A stretch of DNA of 33,283 nt from Pirellulales bacterium (GTDB lineage: Bacteria; Planctomycetota; Planctomycetia; Pirellulales; UBA7805): positions 1 through 33,283 of the forward strand of contig JAQWPY010000020.1 in assembly GCA_029245145.1 (NCBI GenBank). The letters are read 5' to 3'. This document shows, in pieces, positions 17,601 through 24,500 of the stretch (its first letter is position 1; each line of letters starts with the position of its first letter). The notes beneath the pieces are model-generated. The model was given only the letters and a program-made list of their open reading frames with translations, was not told where the DNA came from and did no database searches. Both the position numbers and the translations under genes were made by a program.

Positions 17601-18214
17601 GGCAGCACCCCGATTTCAATTTCCGGCGAATCGAGAGGCAGTAGACTACCGCGCTGTTCAAATGCTTCGCCCGCTAAGGTGCCGTCGACGTAGATTTTTT
17701 GCTGCTGCCCATCGTAAGTTGCCGTGATCTGGTACCACTGGGCGTTTTGATAAAAGGGTCGGGCGGTGAGTTGCGTCGGTCCTTTTTTATTTTTGCAGTG
17801 GAGTGCGAAGAAAAAATGGTCTCGATCGCCCCCGAGGAGCCAGCCGATCTGGCCAGATTTCTGGCAGCAGATGAAGCCAAAAGACTGTTGGTTCGCCTCC
17901 GGTCGCACCCAGAGTTGCACCGAGAGTGCGTTCTGTGGCAGAGGTGCCGCGAGGGATGTCGTTCTCAGCGCTTCTTGGCTTGCGGAGAAACGGAGGGCAT
18001 GGGGCGGTTGCGGGTCAAAACGCAGTGGGGCCGATGCTGCGCGTTGCAACTCGGAATGACTCCGTCCGATGGAAGTCGACCTCTTTTGCAAGTTCCAATC
18101 GATGATCGGACCGCTCGGTTCATTGGCGGTTGCTGCGAGTGCTCCACATGTCACCAGACAAATGAGTAGTGGCAAAGAGCGACCAATGACGACGGGCAGC
18201 GTGGGGCAGGGCAT
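14660..18214 (-). CDS. Large exported PQQ-type beta-propeller protein with LamG-like and methyltransferase-like domains
   Basis: A 1184-residue protein with a signal peptide (residues 1-30, cleavage after LAATA). Domain order: a LamG/concanavalin-like jelly roll at about 70-240 (ALSVQLWVRPEA, ATYDGQQQKIYVDGTLAGE, IGAIRVWNRVLSASEI). A first propeller at about 260-565 has repeats such as GKVYLGSSSEDQLYCFDLASGEELW and VYCLDADSGEEIWRY. A Rossmann-like segment follows at about 592-705 (AILETTGLRQGYCLLLG to EEIWRVVRPSGG). A second propeller occupies about 720-1170. The middle segment resembles a class I methyltransferase, but its glycine loop reads LLLGDDLAEE and lacks the GxGxG pattern. Cys clusters occur in the second half. 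The protein is presumably periplasmic or surface-exposed; no dehydrogenase partner or cytochrome is adjacent. The function is unknown. Confidence 0.85.
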   Translation of the reverse strand: MPCPTLPVVIGRSLPLLICLVTCGALAATANEPSGPIIDWNLQKRSTSIGRSHSELQRAASAPLRFDPQPPHALRFSASQEALRTTSLAAPLPQNALSVQLWVRPEANQQSFGFICCQKSGQIGWLLGGDRDHFFFALHCKNKKGPTQLTARPFYQNAQWYQITATYDGQQQKIYVDGTLAGEAFEQRGSLLPLDSPEIEIGVLPSRNENQKGPTFFSGQIGAIRVWNRVLSASEIKAQFAAEHASYPGALAEYDASRDWPTFGHDNHRSRRAGSEPDLPLHLAWSRKIRPGPRPAWPPPARQDFWNRKENLKPRVAFDRCFEPVVADGKVYLGSSSEDQLYCFDLASGEELWSFFAEAPIRLAPTVVDGRVLFGSDDGGVYCLDADSGEEIWRYKPAGDYFPGNGRLVHPQLVRSGIFVEAGKVWFTAGLFPRQGVYLVAIDLRDGTLLKKTDLSRSPQGYLRRLGGRLFAPTGRNLRGAVLQSLDGKTKDPVIQRPQLLAPFDRTAIAAGSLVFAGGPGTVAAFSRDKNQKLWEENIEGTCGSLILADDHLIVSTEEGNLYCFTPQKHESSGESSFSEPAGQKSFSESRTVNAILETTGLRQGYCLLLGDDLAEEAIQIALTTEMQVILGMQDAVKIEQERNRLNRMNLYGQVSIHNLADKKTLPYGNWLFNLVVVADAEKTNLNFDREEIWRVVRPSGGCLWDLKQIHPTYRDSLEGAGQWTHLYGNVGNTACSDDRLVRGQLAPQWFGLPGPQGMIDRHHRTAAPLCRDGTLYVPGNETIYAVDAYNGTVLWETAVPGSRRIGVLRDCGSMCAAEDGLFVASGDTCSLLARRDGQFAKRLKVPQSEKFSSREWGLVACSERLLFGSGVPTGGIRRGHSRVSILEGTHWDFRPIVTSESVFAFDQDSQKLKWQYAPADRLVLNPTIALGGDRMYFVEIARPKRKQNPGRVQLDEALDHGVRVVALDQQTGSLLWQQEADYAAIEHHLFGFYAGGSYITVGSRNQAGSNKKATVWYDIHALDAGSGKTKWQATQDNQTAAGGDHGEQDHHPVIVGDRLYVEPFAYDLKTGERDFDWGWQRGHRGGCGTIAASNSAFFFRDSHAAMFDLASQKHSKVTQVSRPGCWINMIPAGGLLLIPEASSGCTCHFAVQASMAFRPKEHRDSAFKATDPKDRVLDDTGSP

Positions 18215-18440
18215 GGTGTTGTATTCTGAAGGTAGTCGGGGGGCCGATTTTTCAGCGCAAAGGTGGAAAGCTGTCGTTGTTCTGGCCAGTATATCGGCCC
18301 CCGATTTTCGGAAACATCCGTAATCCTTCGCAGATGCTCTTTTTTGTGCTGCTTTTCGCGAGAGAAATCGCTCCGCTGGTGGCTTTCTTGTGCATTACCC
18401 GACTAGAATAAATGCAATCACCTTTTCCCCGGACTCGCCC

Positions 18441-20552
18441 ATGATCCCTCCCCAGAACAGACTGCCGATTCTCGAGTCTGCCGGCAAGACGGGTGCTGTT
18501 TTAGAGCAGCTTCCTCTCGCGGACGCCGCCGAGCCGCTCCCTATTTCCCGCGCTGAAATGGAGGCTCGCGGTTGGGATGAAGTGGACGTCGTGTTTGTGA
18601 CCGGGGATGCGTATGTTGACCATCCCAGTTTCGCTGCCGCCATCTTGAGCCGCGTCTTGGAGGCAGCCGGTTTCCGCGTCGGCATTTTGCCCCAGCCCGA
18701 TTGGCGGAGCTGTCAGAGTTGGAAAACGTTCGGCAGGCCGCGACTCTTTTTTGCGATCAGTGCCGGAAACATGGACTCGATGATCAACCATTATACGGCG
18801 AACCGGAAGGTACGTAACGACGATGCCTATTCGCCGGGGGGTCGGATCGGCATGCGGCCCGATCGCGCCACGCTCGCCTACTGTCAGCGGGCGAGAGAAG
18901 CCTTTAAAGGGGTGCCGGTGATTGCGGGCGGCGTAGAAGCCTCGCTGCGGCGTCTGGCACACTACGACTACTGGAGCGATAAAGTCCGCCGTTCGATTCT
19001 GCTCGATTGCAAGGCCGATCTTTTGGCGTTCGGGATGGGTGAAGAACTCATTTTGCAGATTGCTCGCCGCCTTGATGCGGGTGAGACGGTCCGCGATTTG
19101 CGCGAAATGCGGGGCGTGGCCTATGCGATGGGGGCCTCCGAGACACCTCCGGCCGATGCGCTTGTGCTGCCCAGTCACGAAGAGGTGCTCGGCGATAAGC
19201 GAGCCTTCGCCCAGGCCACCAAGATGATCCACAACGAAACAAATCCCTACAACGCGCGGCGACTCATCCAGTGGCACGACCGCCAGGCGGTGGTGGCCAA
19301 TCCTCCGACGCTGCCGATCTCGGAAGGGTCGATGGATTCGGTGTACGAACTGCCCTACACCCGCAAGCCCCACCCCTCCTACAGCGAACCGATTCCCGCT
19401 TTCGAGATGATCAAAGATTCGGTCACGATCATGCGGGGCTGTTTTGGCGGCTGCACTTTTTGTTCAATCACGACCCACCAGGGACGCATTATTCAGTCGC
19501 GCTCGCGCGAATCTATCAACCGCGAAGTGCGGGCGATGACCGAGGATGAAGATTTCAAAGGTGTAATAAGCGACATCGGCGGACCAACGGCCAACATGTA
19601 TCAAATGCGGTGTCTCAAGCCGGAGGTCGAGGCGGTGTGCCGTCGGCAGTCGTGCGTCCATCCGACGATCTGCAAATTATTGGGCACCGACCATGGGCCG
19701 CTGGTGCAGTTGATGCAAGATGTCCGAGAGACGCCGGGAGTGAAAAAGGCGCTGGTGGCCAGCGGAATCCGTATGGATTTGGCACGGCGATCACCCGATT
19801 ACATGCGCGACTTAACACGACACCACGTCGGTGGGCACCTCAAAGTCGCGCCGGAGCATACCGATCCGCACGTGCTCGACAAGATGCGCAAACCGAGTGG
19901 CGATGATTTTGATGACTTTGCAGAAATTTTTAACGCCGAATCGAAGCGTGCCAAGAAGAAACAATATTTAATCCCCTACTACATTGCGAGTCATCCGGGA
20001 AGCGATCTCGATGCGATGATTGATCTGGCGCTCTATCTCAAGCGAACCGGATACCGGCCTGATCAGGTTCAAGACTTTATTCCCGCGCCATTCGATGTGG
20101 CGACCGCCATGTACTACACGGGAATCGATCCCTTTACCGGCAAGGAGGTGCATGTGGCGCGTCACCTGCGTGATCGCAAACTGCAGCGTGCGCTAATGCA
20201 ATTTTTTAAGCCGGAGAATTATTTTCTGGTCCGCCGTGCCCTTGAGAAGGCGGGTCGCCAGGATCTCATCGGCAGCGGTTGCGATTGTTTGATTGCTGAT
20301 CGACCACCGCGTGAAGCGATTCTTGCGCGGCGGCGTGCTGCGGTGGGCGAATCGGGCGGCTACGTGCACCAGATGGATAGCAGCGGATCGGCGGTGAAGC
20401 GGCAGTCCCGCAATCGGCCCGGCACAGGTTACCGTCCGGGACGGCAGAGTTCCAAAGAGGGTTCGGCAGCACCGGAAAAGCCTGCGAAAGGAAACACGGC
20501 TAAGTCGCCGAAGTCAAAGAAAAAGCGTGCTCGGCGGAACCGCCCCCGCTAA
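18441..20552 (+). CDS. YgiQ family radical SAM protein
   Basis: A 703-residue member of the YgiQ-type radical SAM family, cytoplasmic iron-sulfur proteins of unsettled function. The N-terminal part ([32 protein letters not shown]) is the YgiQ-specific domain resembling a B12-binding fold. The radical SAM motif CFGGCTFC gives the cluster Cys at 334, 338 and 341. Later family blocks are [33 protein letters not shown] and [13 protein letters not shown]. The last about 60 residues are a basic, Gly/Ser/Lys/Arg-rich tail ending [11 protein letters not shown], probably disordered. The ATG at 18441 fits the family N terminus; the frame is open to 18390. The stop is only 4 bp from the convergent selenoprotein-candidate stop. 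Confidence 0.93.
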   Translation: MIPPQNRLPILESAGKTGAVLEQLPLADAAEPLPISRAEMEARGWDEVDVVFVTGDAYVDHPSFAAAILSRVLEAAGFRVGILPQPDWRSCQSWKTFGRPRLFFAISAGNMDSMINHYTANRKVRNDDAYSPGGRIGMRPDRATLAYCQRAREAFKGVPVIAGGVEASLRRLAHYDYWSDKVRRSILLDCKADLLAFGMGEELILQIARRLDAGETVRDLREMRGVAYAMGASETPPADALVLPSHEEVLGDKRAFAQATKMIHNETNPYNARRLIQWHDRQAVVANPPTLPISEGSMDSVYELPYTRKPHPSYSEPIPAFEMIKDSVTIMRGCFGGCTFCSITTHQGRIIQSRSRESINREVRAMTEDEDFKGVISDIGGPTANMYQMRCLKPEVEAVCRRQSCVHPTICKLLGTDHGPLVQLMQDVRETPGVKKALVASGIRMDLARRSPDYMRDLTRHHVGGHLKVAPEHTDPHVLDKMRKPSGDDFDDFAEIFNAESKRAKKKQYLIPYYIASHPGSDLDAMIDLALYLKRTGYRPDQVQDFIPAPFDVATAMYYTGIDPFTGKEVHVARHLRDRKLQRALMQFFKPENYFLVRRALEKAGRQDLIGSGCDCLIADRPPREAILARRRAAVGESGGYVHQMDSSGSAVKRQSRNRPGTGYRPGRQSSKEGSAAPEKPAKGNTAKSPKSKKKRARRNRPR

Positions 20553-20556
20553 CACC

Positions 20557-20889
20557 CTAATTGACTAATTTCCCGTCAAAACCGGCTTGTTTCAAAGCGT
20601 CGATCAACGTCTGACTATCAAAATCGCTTTCGTCACCTTTGATTTGAACGGTTGCTTCTTTCTTTTTAAAGTCGACCTGGACAGTTTCGACGCCCGGAGT
20701 CTTTTGAAGTGCGGCCTCGACCCGAGGCTTACAGCCGAAGGGTCACGACATGCCGGAAACGACCAGGGTCAAAGACGGTAGCGATGCATTTTGGGTGGCT
20801 TTCGGACTCTCGGTAGAGGCCGACTGCTGGCATCCTGTGAGCCCGACGATTGCGATGACGCAACTAATAAAGAGGGGTTCTCGTCGCAT
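20557..20889 (-). CDS. HMA-domain lipoprotein with in-frame TGA, candidate selenoprotein
   Basis: Read through one TGA, this gene encodes 110 residues. The start at 20889 has GGAG about 9 nt upstream. A lipoprotein signal follows (FISCVIAIVGLTGC, lipobox Cys20). A short linker leads to the heavy-metal-associated fold: SLTLVVSGMS, then TGA (codon 49, bases 20745-20743), then PFGCKPRVEAALQ, TPGVETVQVDFKKKEATV and LIDALKQAGFDGKLVN. HMA domains have Cys at the TGA position (GMxC), so Sec49 with Cys53 would be the metal or redox pair. The sequence after TGA is fully family-like for 61 codons up to TAG at 20557, so it is not decayed. A fitting hairpin follows the TGA. Alternatives are a nonsense mutation or a sequencing error. 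No sel genes are in the window. Confidence 0.75.
20714..20745 (-). promoter_or_regulatory. Candidate bacterial SECIS hairpin after UGA
   Basis: On the minus strand the TGA (20745-20743) is followed after 14 nt by GCCTCG-GGT-CGAGGC, a perfect 6-bp stem with a three-base loop (20714-20728). The loop begins 20 nt after the UGA and starts with GG. This fits the general bacterial SECIS rule of a short stem whose loop has a G in its first two bases, placed about 16-37 nt downstream of the UGA. The hairpin lies inside the coding sequence, as bacterial SECIS elements do. A competing small pairing (GGC with GCC) is possible just upstream. Confidence 0.6.
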
Positions 20890-21017
20890 GGAATGCACTC
20901 CGAGGAATTGATGTTTGGGTGACCTCTTCGTTATAGCAACCAACTCCATGCGCCGCCATCTCTTTTTACCTTTGAGGCTCTTTTTCCCATTCGCTTCGCT
21001 GCATCTTCCCTCGATTG

Positions 21018-21866
21018 CTAGCATGCCGCACTTTTCCAGCCCTCCAGATCGGCCACTGAGTCGTCGCTACGCGATCCGAGTGGAATCACCGTCTTCAAGT
21101 TCATCTCGGGTGCGGTGAGGTCGGCCAGCGAATCAATCACGAGATCAGGACGATAGGCATACTTCCCGAGGTCTTCACTTCGCGTGGACCCCGAGAGGAC
21201 GAGGATGGTTCGGTATCCCATGGCGACTCCACCCAGAATATCGGTTTCCATCGTATCGCCGATCATGATCGTTTCCGAGGCAGGCACACCCAGGTCATGG
21301 CGCGCTTGACGCAGCATGATGGGACTCGGTTTTCCCATGTTCATAGCCCGCCTTCCGGTTGCCGTTTCCAAGTAGGCGACCGTTGCACCGCAACCGGCCC
21401 GTGTGCCTCCCTGGGTCGGGCAATTTGGATCGAGGTTCGTCGCAATCAGTTTCGCACCATCTAAAATCAACTGGACTGCGTGGTCGAGCATTGCGTGTGT
21501 AACGGTTCGACCTTCCCCCACCACCACATAGTCTGGATCATGATCGATCACTGCATACCCATTGGTGTGCAGGGCTGCGAGCAGGCCACCTTCTCCAATC
21601 ACAAAGGCAGTTCCCTGAGGGTGCTGCCTGGCAAGAAAGCGGGCGGTCGCCATGGCGCAGGTAAACACCTGATGATCTTCGACTTCAATTCCCATGCGAT
21701 TGAGTTTCGTAACCACATCGCGTCTCGTTCGCTGACTATTGTTGGTCAGGAACATATAGGGAATTTCCTCATGTGCCAGACGATGGATAAATGCCTCAGC
21801 ACCAGGGATGAGTTCTCCACCTCGATAAATAACGCCATCCATATCGATCAAGTAACCGCGACCCAT
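21018..21866 (-). CDS. HAD-IIA family (NagD-like) sugar phosphatase
   Basis: A 282-residue HAD-superfamily hydrolase of the subclass IIA (NagD/PGP-like) group, dephosphorylating small phosphorylated metabolites. Motif I is DMDGVIYRG with nucleophile Asp8 and acid/base Asp10. Motif II is FLTNNSQRTRRD, motif III has the Lys in MGKPSPIM, and motif IV is GDTMETDILGG. The C2-type cap lies between motifs II and III. Length fits the group (250-300). The ATG at 21866 lacks a strong ribosome site. The gene is 128 bp upstream of the HMA lipoprotein gene on the same strand; no functional tie is evident. The specific substrate is not predictable. Confidence 0.92.
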   Translation of the reverse strand: MGRGYLIDMDGVIYRGGELIPGAEAFIHRLAHEEIPYMFLTNNSQRTRRDVVTKLNRMGIEVEDHQVFTCAMATARFLARQHPQGTAFVIGEGGLLAALHTNGYAVIDHDPDYVVVGEGRTVTHAMLDHAVQLILDGAKLIATNLDPNCPTQGGTRAGCGATVAYLETATGRRAMNMGKPSPIMLRQARHDLGVPASETIMIGDTMETDILGGVAMGYRTILVLSGSTRSEDLGKYAYRPDLVIDSLADLTAPEMNLKTVIPLGSRSDDSVADLEGWKSAAC

Positions 21867-22143
21867 TGTGATTCTTCACGTTGATAGTGGAACTGGAAAA
21901 CCGAAGGAGATGAGCAAAAAGCGTACCTATTTGCATTTGCCACACAAAAGCTGCAAATCGGTAGGCACGCCTCGGGCTCGGATCGATTTTGCCTACGGAG
22001 CGGGCAACGCGTGTTCAAAAGGCAGCAGCGCAAAGAGCTATTCACTCGTAGCTCACCGATAAGCCAAGCTTACAAAGAGAATTGAAGAACGTGTAAAGCA
22101 GAAATGTTTTTTCGAAAAATGCTCGGTTCCCAGATGAACCTAT

Positions 22144-22932
22144 TCATTTAATTAATTCGACTACACGTCTTTCACTAAAATACTTAAGTGCCGGAATCAG
22201 GCGCAAAATCGACCGATCGATTTTGTTTAAGACTTTCGCGTGCGAGTTTTTTGGAAAAGGTATTCTTCTGATCGCTTCGGTTGTGGGCAGGCTGAAACCA
22301 CGACTCGAATACGAGGAAAACTCTCGCCCGTACTCAATGAGTTCTTTATCTGTCAAAGGTCGCTCAAAAGGAGAAATGTCGTGTAAGCGATAGGGAACCA
22401 TTTTACGTAATAATTTGATCAGGGAAGAATTTCTTACCGGTTCCTGAAAAATAGCACGACCATTTTCTTTCAGTACCCTCCAAATCTCTTCTGCAGATAT
22501 TTTAAGATCGAGATGATGGAGAATGTTGACACCGAAAACAATGTCAATCGACTTGTCAGGTAAAGGGATATCGTGTGCAGATCCTACGATGAATTTCACA
22601 TCGCCCTCGACATGGTTCACTTCAAGACGTTGGCGAGCGACTTGAATTAACTCAGGAGAAATATCGATCGCTATGACTTTGGCCCCTCGAAGCGCAAGGA
22701 GAAGCGTGTTGACTCCATCGCCACAACCGTACTCGAGAACGACCTTCCCGCGGGCATCCCCGAGTAGGGCAAAGCAGTATTCCAACGAGTGCCACGTATC
22801 GAGCGGGGGATTCATATAACGCTGAATGCGGCTATCCGGCGTTTTGAGTGTTTCAGCATCGACGCGGCCCGCTGCACCTGCACTTCGTGCTACTTCCGCA
22901 TTCTCCCATGATCGAATATTTTCTGAGTCCAT
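22144..22932 (-). CDS. Class I SAM-dependent methyltransferase, AT-rich
   Basis: A 262-residue methyltransferase with SAM-binding motif I VLEYGCGDGVNT (65-76). The acidic residue after strand 2 lies in VIAIDIS, and SIDIVFGVNILHHL and EEIWRVLKENGRAIFQEP are the post-I and motif III blocks. The C-terminal third is Arg/Lys-rich and unlike the ubiquinone-type enzymes, so the acceptor is unknown; a lipid, glycan or secondary metabolite is possible. Sampled stretches are about 38-43% G+C, well below neighbouring genes, with many AT-ending codons. It lies 61 bp downstream of tRNA-His on the same strand. The frame is open upstream through the tRNA, but that extension is the usual tRNA artefact, so the ATG at 22932 is the start. 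Confidence 0.87.
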   Translation of the reverse strand: MDSENIRSWENAEVARSAGAAGRVDAETLKTPDSRIQRYMNPPLDTWHSLEYCFALLGDARGKVVLEYGCGDGVNTLLLALRGAKVIAIDISPELIQVARQRLEVNHVEGDVKFIVGSAHDIPLPDKSIDIVFGVNILHHLDLKISAEEIWRVLKENGRAIFQEPVRNSSLIKLLRKMVPYRLHDISPFERPLTDKELIEYGREFSSYSSRGFSLPTTEAIRRIPFPKNSHAKVLNKIDRSILRLIPALKYFSERRVVELIK

Positions 22933-22993
22933 GCCGAATTGACTAGTTTTGCGGAGACCCGTCGCGGAAAATTGGCGACCAGATTGCGGAAAG

Positions 22994-23067
<74 letters not shown>

Positions 23068-23068
23068 C

Positions 23069-23401
23069 ATAGCTTGAGGTAAATTCAAGTACGCATGCAT
23101 GATAATTGGCCTTGGGCGACCGGTCAACGCGTTGCGCGTTACCCAAACTTACGATCTGGTGTACTCCAGGGTGTGGGCAAATCGCGATTGGTAAAAGCCT
23201 GAGTGCATCCAATCGGCATCGTCGCCTTCGATCTGCGTTCCTCCCCCTCCTATCGCAGCGCTATTCTCGCGATTGCAGATGAGCCGATTGAAGTCGTCTA
23301 CCCCAGTTCTTTCGCACGCGATATAATCCCCATAGACGGGTTTCCGGGTTTTGAGGGCCCGCCCGTCGCTCCTTCCTTGCCGCGCTATTCTATCTCTGCG
23401 A
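23069..23401. other. 333-bp spacer between tRNA-His and ROK kinase
   Basis: The proximal part holds the tRNA-His promoter. The rest contains no gene I can support; it is probably the leader of the ROK kinase. A TATAAT at 23322-23327 (in GCGATATAATCCC) could be its -10, but no acceptable -35 is seen at normal spacing. Confidence 0.4.
23099..23127 (-). promoter_or_regulatory. Sigma-70 promoter of tRNA-His
   Basis: On the minus strand TTGACC (23127-23122) and TATCAT (23104-23099) are separated by exactly 17 bp. The predicted transcript start near 23092 gives a leader of about 24 nt before the tRNA, and the transcript probably continues into the methyltransferase because no terminator is seen between them. 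Confidence 0.75.
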
Positions 23402-24430
23402 ATGGTTCCACGCGACTTTCATCCGCTGTCGGCCGCCGAGCCACCCTTTTTTGTTGGTATCGATTTAGGAGGTACTAATATAAAAAGTGGCGTGGTCGAT
23501 AATGCCGGACACATTCTCGGTTACGCACACCTCAAGAGCGAGGTTGAACGCGGGCCTGAGAAGGGAGCGGGACGCATGGCGGAGGCAGCCTCCCAGGCGG
23601 CTGCCAAGGCGGGGATCGATTTAAGCGATGTCACCCACGCAGGCCTGGTGACTCCCGGCACCATGGATACGGCAGCGGGTATGCTTTTGGAACCACCGAA
23701 TCTTCCCGGCTGGTCGAACTTTCCCATTCGCGACCGCGTTTCAGAGCATACGGGATTGCCAGTGGCGTATGCGAACGACGCCAATGCTGCCGCATATGGT
23801 GAATTTTGGATTGGTAGCGGTTCGGTCTATTCGAGTATGGTGATGCTCACGCTAGGAACTGGTGTGGGTGGTGGGATTATTACCGAAGGCCAGCTACTCG
23901 ACGGAGCAAACAGCCACGGCGGAGAAATTGGGCATATGATCATTGATTCCAGCGCAGACGCTCGTGTTTGTGCGTGCGGTGGGCAGGGGCACTTGGAGGC
24001 TTACTGCAGTGCGACTGGTCTGACTGCGAGAGCGATCGAGGCGATCAATTCACTACCCGAGAGCGAACAAAAGCCGCTCGGTCCGAGAGAGGCGTTGACT
24101 CCCCTGGTCCTGCATCAAGCCGCCGAGTCAGGAAATGCTTTTGCCGAGCGGATGATTTTGGAGACCGCCCGGTATTTGGGAGTGGGAATTACAACACTCC
24201 TCCATATTTTGGACCCCGCCGCAATCGTACTCGGAGGGGCAATGAATTTCGGTGGTGCGACGAACCCGATCGGGCAAAAATTTCTCTCAACCGTTTCCGA
24301 TGAAATTAGATCGCGGGCGCTGCCGATTCCCGCCGAACATGCTGCACTGCACTTTGCAACGCTTGGTGGCGATGCAGGTTTTGTGGGGGCAGCGGGGATT
24401 GCCCGGCTTCATTATCAAAATAAAGAGTAA
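23402..24430 (+). CDS. ROK family sugar kinase (glucokinase-like)
   Basis: A 342-residue ROK-family kinase, probably phosphorylating glucose or a related hexose with ATP. The phosphate-binding motif FVGIDLGGTNIKSG is at about 17-30. The catalytic Asp is in YANDANAAAYGE, and LGTGVGGGI is the second ATP loop. The structural zinc site follows as HGGEIGHM with CACGGQGHLEAYCS. The third Cys of the usual CxCGxxGCxE motif is His here, seen in some glucokinases. Length fits (300-350). The frame is open to a TTG at 23351; the ATG at 23402 is preferred. The gene is 70 bp upstream of lepA. The exact sugar is not certain. Confidence 0.9.
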   Translation: MVPRDFHPLSAAEPPFFVGIDLGGTNIKSGVVDNAGHILGYAHLKSEVERGPEKGAGRMAEAASQAAAKAGIDLSDVTHAGLVTPGTMDTAAGMLLEPPNLPGWSNFPIRDRVSEHTGLPVAYANDANAAAYGEFWIGSGSVYSSMVMLTLGTGVGGGIITEGQLLDGANSHGGEIGHMIIDSSADARVCACGGQGHLEAYCSATGLTARAIEAINSLPESEQKPLGPREALTPLVLHQAAESGNAFAERMILETARYLGVGITTLLHILDPAAIVLGGAMNFGGATNPIGQKFLSTVSDEIRSRALPIPAEHAALHFATLGGDAGFVGAAGIARLHYQNKE

Positions 24431-24461
24431 ATAGATAGATCTTCACCGAACGTTATCTGAA

Positions 24462-24492
24462 GGTTGCGTGTGATATTTAATACACGGCAACC
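24462..24492 (+). promoter_or_regulatory. Stem-loop directly upstream of lepA
   Basis: GGTTGCGTGT (24462-24471) can pair with ACACGGCAACC (24482-24492) as a 10-bp stem with one bulged base and a 10-nt AT-rich loop. It ends 8 nt before the lepA ATG, where a ribosome site would be expected, and no Shine-Dalgarno sequence is otherwise seen. There is no T-run after it, so it is not a typical terminator of the ROK gene. It could be an operator or a translational control hairpin. Confidence 0.5.
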
Positions 24493-24500
24493 CACATGCC

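Noticed and set aside
14100-18214. Many long frames opposite the propeller, YgiQ and Gfo/Idh genes
   Set aside because: They are shadows on the other strand or in other frames of strongly supported genes, with no family signals.
20403-20552. Frameshift or fusion at the basic end of the YgiQ-type protein
   Set aside because: The frame is continuous and the Lys/Arg-rich tail is a common disordered extension in this family; no second domain is visible.
20743-21024. Short frame ending at the TGA, taken as a complete 93-residue protein
   Set aside because: The HMA domain continues in frame past the TGA, and the true start is at 20889, so this is a truncated and over-extended view of the selenoprotein candidate.
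21867-22143. Possible small gene in the gap (frame from 21868 to 22062 on plus)
   Set aside because: Composition is not protein-like, the start has no spaced ribosome site, and no family features are seen; treated as intergenic.
23322-23327. TATAAT as promoter of the ROK kinase
   Set aside because: No -35 at usable spacing and no extended -10 TG, so it is only noted within the spacer description.
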